The notes under the pieces are model-generated. The model was given only the letters and a program-made list of their open reading frames with translations. It ran no database searches and was not told the DNA's origin. Made by a program: the position numbers and the translations under genes. Below, piece by piece: positions 62,033 to 64,000 of a stretch of 64,000 nt of DNA. Each line of letters starts with the position of its first letter. Position 1 is the first letter of the stretch. The stretch is from Marivita sp. (GTDB lineage Bacteria > Pseudomonadota > Alphaproteobacteria > Rhodobacterales > Rhodobacteraceae): positions 101,568 through 165,567 of the forward strand of contig NZ_JAIPUT010000004.1 in the NCBI RefSeq assembly GCF_020055635.1, given 5' to 3'.

Positions 62033-64000
62033 CGCGGACCCTTTCGATGGCTGCCAGAACCCGTTCCGGCGTGGCGGGCGCCTTGAGCGCCGGATAGCCG
62101 GTGCCACAGGACGCCACCGCGTCGGATAACGCGAGGAACACCGACATGCCCAGCATGAAAGGCGGCTCGCCCACCGCCTTGGAGCGGTAGATCGTGTCCT
62201 CGCGGTTGCGCCCATCCCAAAGCGCCACGTTGAACACGTCGGGCCGGTCCGAACAGGCGGGGATCTTGTAGGTCGAGGGCGCGTGGGTGCGCAGGCGTCC
62301 GGCCTCGTCCCAGACCAGTTCCTCGGTGGTGAGCCAGCCCGCGCCCTGCACGAAGCCGCCTTCGACCTGCCCGATGTCGATCGCCGGGTTCAGCGACGAT
62401 CCCGCGTCATGCAGGATGTCGGTGCGCAGGATGCGGTACTCGCCGGTCAACGTGTCCACCGCCACTTCGCTCACCGCCGCGCCATAGGCGAAATAGAAGA
62501 ACGGCCGGCCCTGGCCCTTGATCCGATCCCAGCTGAGTTTCGGCGTGCGGTAGAACCCGGTTGCCGACAGGCTGATGCGCGCCTCGTAGGTCAGCTGCGC
62601 GGCCTTGGCAAAGCTGTAGGTCTCGCCCATCACGGTCACGTTGCCATCGGCGAACACCACGTCCTGCGCATCGCATTGATGCAGGCTGGCCAGATGATTG
62701 GCCATCCGGTCGCGGATCGTGTCGCAGGCGGCCTTGACGGCCATGCCGTTCAGGTCGCTGCCCGAGGACGCCGCCGTGGCCGAGGTGTTGGGCACCTTGG
62801 CGGTGTCGGTCGCGGTGATCCTGACCCTCTCCAGCGGCACGCCGAACCGGTCGGCGGCCACCTGCGCCACCTTCTGGAACAGGCCCTGTCCCATCTCGGT
62901 GCCGCCGTGGTTCATGTGGATGGAACCGTCGTCGTAGACATGCACCAGCGCGCCGGCCTGGTTGAGATGCGTCAGGGTGAAGGAGATGCCGAACTTCACC
63001 GGCGTCAGCGCGATGCCGCGCTTCAACACCGGCTCGGCCGCGTTCCACTCCGCGATCGCCCGCCGCCGGACGTGGTAGTCCGACGTCTCCACCAGCCGGT
63101 CGACCAGTTCCGGCAGGATGAAATCCTCCACCACCTGTCCGTAGGGCGTCGTCCACCCCGGCACCTCGCGCCGGGGCGCGGCGGGCTCGGCCACCGCCTG
63201 CACCGCGCCCCGGCTGGTCAGGTCGTCCTGCGGCGCCGCCAGCGCTTCCGCCCCCTGCTTCATTGTGCCGGAAATATCCCGGTGGGAGTCGGCCCGGGAC
63301 GGGCCGGCGGGGGGCTGGCCCCCCGCGCCGCCGCCGATGGCGCCATAGAAGTTGACGCGCCGCACCCCCAGCGGGTCGCGCCCGAGGGCATGGGCGATCT
63401 GGTCCATCGCCCGCTCGATCCCCAGCATGCCCTGCGGCCCGCCGAAGCCGCGGAAGGCGGTGGCGGACTGGGTGTTGGTGCGCAGCCGGTGCGAGACGAT
63501 CCGCACCGCCGGCAGCCAGTAGGCGTTGTCGGCGTGCAGCATCGCGCGATCTGCAACCGGAAGAGACAAATCCATCGACCAACCGCAACGACACAACTGC
63601 AGGAACGACAATCCGGAAATGCGACCTTCGGAGTCATGGCCTACGCGATAGTCTATGCGGAAATCATGCCGTTTTCCGGTGATCATCATGTCGTCATCGC
63701 GGTCATAACGCATCGCACAGGGCTTGCCCGTCAGAGATGCCGCAACGGCGCAGGACACCGCCAAGTGATTGCCCTGGCTTTCTTTTCCGCCAAACCCACC
63801 ACCCATCCGACGGATTTCGCAGCGCACGGCATTCATGGGCTTGCCCAGCGCTTCCGCCACTTTGTGCTGAATTTCGGTGGGGTGCTGGGTGGAAGAATAG
63901 ACGACCATATCGCCAGCTTCTTGCGGCAATACGATACTTCTTAAAGAACGTTCTATTGCTTGAATTGTTTCTGGTGTCCAAAGGTCATACCATGCACTTT
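62022..64000 (-). CDS. xdhB: Xanthine dehydrogenase molybdopterin-binding subunit (N-terminus outside window)
   Basis: The large molybdenum subunit that hydroxylates hypoxanthine and xanthine. The frame is open to the window edge, so the start is outside. Seen are MGGGFGGKESQG, MRYDRDDDMMITGKRHDFRI, the catalytic-pocket TAFRGFGGPQGM, FGISFTLTHLNQAGALVHVY, HGGTEMGQGL and EPPFMLGMSVFLALSDA. Two oddities: a linker between about 63150 and 63340 is longer than in R. capsulatus XdhB and contains a strong hairpin, and the part from about 63560 to the edge is less GC-rich. Its last 22 visible codons do not match the expected GGQEHFYLEG region. Confidence 0.92.
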   Translation of the reverse strand, partial: SAWYDLWTPETIQAIERSLRSIVLPQEAGDMVVYSSTQHPTEIQHKVAEALGKPMNAVRCEIRRMGGGFGGKESQGNHLAVSCAVAASLTGKPCAMRYDRDDDMMITGKRHDFRIDYRVGHDSEGRISGLSFLQLCRCGWSMDLSLPVADRAMLHADNAYWLPAVRIVSHRLRTNTQSATAFRGFGGPQGMLGIERAMDQIAHALGRDPLGVRRVNFYGAIGGGAGGQPPAGPSRADSHRDISGTMKQGAEALAAPQDDLTSRGAVQAVAEPAAPRREVPGWTTPYGQVVEDFILPELVDRLVETSDYHVRRRAIAEWNAAEPVLKRGIALTPVKFGISFTLTHLNQAGALVHVYDDGSIHMNHGGTEMGQGLFQKVAQVAADRFGVPLERVRITATDTAKVPNTSATAASSGSDLNGMAVKAACDTIRDRMANHLASLHQCDAQDVVFADGNVTVMGETYSFAKAAQLTYEARISLSATGFYRTPKLSWDRIKGQGRPFFYFAYGAAVSEVAVDTLTGEYRILRTDILHDAGSSLNPAIDIGQVEGGFVQGAGWLTTEELVWDEAGRLRTHAPSTYKIPACSDRPDVFNVALWDGRNREDTIYRSKAVGEPPFMLGMSVFLALSDAVASCGTGYPALKAPATPERVLAAIERVRDGV

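Overview
The window is a GC-rich alphaproteobacterial chromosome segment, most likely from the Rhodobacteraceae / Roseobacter group. The evidence is the bztABCD amino-acid importer, an ATP12-family F1 assembly chaperone next to an RluC-type pseudouridine synthase, an NDUFS4-like complex I subunit, the set of formate dehydrogenase accessory genes (DUF3305, DUF3306, TorD-like, Tat-target peptide), and a bmp-type nucleoside importer joined to xdhBC. No phage, insertion sequence, CRISPR array or replication origin was seen. Two tRNA genes are present: Glu(TTC) and Arg(TCT).

Layout. 1-2.8 kb: end of a polar amino-acid ABC transporter, a short AhpD-like protein, a TetR regulator with a clear operator, and a small lipoprotein. 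2.9-11.2 kb: housekeeping genes on the plus strand (hom, glpX, recJ, tRNA-Glu, a degP remnant, rarA, crcB, rluC, ATP12). 11.4-15.9 kb: bztABCD, with an intrinsic terminator between bztA and bztB. 15.9-26.8 kb: minus-strand genes sixA, a ferredoxin-like protein, argB, engB, a MOSC-gene remnant, yidC, an EAL protein, ttcA, hrpB and two exported hypotheticals. 26.9-36.3 kb: a zinc-ribbon protein, uvrB, an NDUFS4-like subunit, a GNAT protein, sodC, tRNA-Arg, a hydrolase, xylB, an aminotransferase and aspartate dehydrogenase.

36.3-54.4 kb is a formate-respiration region. The membrane cytochrome b subunit fdhI is followed by a WD40-cytochrome c fusion and a 42-residue membrane peptide. It is separated by cls and a nuclease gene from the block DUF3305-DUF3306-torD-fdhX-fdhA-fdhB. 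A divergent four-cluster iron-sulfur protein, a binding-domain/cytochrome c fusion, and an overlapping operon DUF6494-mrp-DUF4444-DUF6505 follow. A DUF1194 gene and a small cytochrome c gene diverge around a perfect FNR-type box. FdhA carries cysteine, not selenocysteine, at the metal-ligand position. 54.5-64 kb holds a DUF1963 gene of different composition and a minus-strand purine uptake and oxidation operon (xdhB, xdhC, ATPase, permease, 101-residue membrane protein, permease, BMP binding protein).

The most unusual feature is a set of four intergenic arrays (about 1.74, 41.29, 49.63 and 53.03 kb). Each holds three or four tandem palindromes of 18-26 bp centred on TTCGAA or TTGCAA. The stems differ from unit to unit but remain self-complementary. 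All four arrays sit between convergent genes and begin just after a stop codon. Array B is followed by a compact, unassigned, RNA-like element. Gene decay is visible in the degP remnant, the MOSC remnant and a C-terminally short AhpD-like gene.
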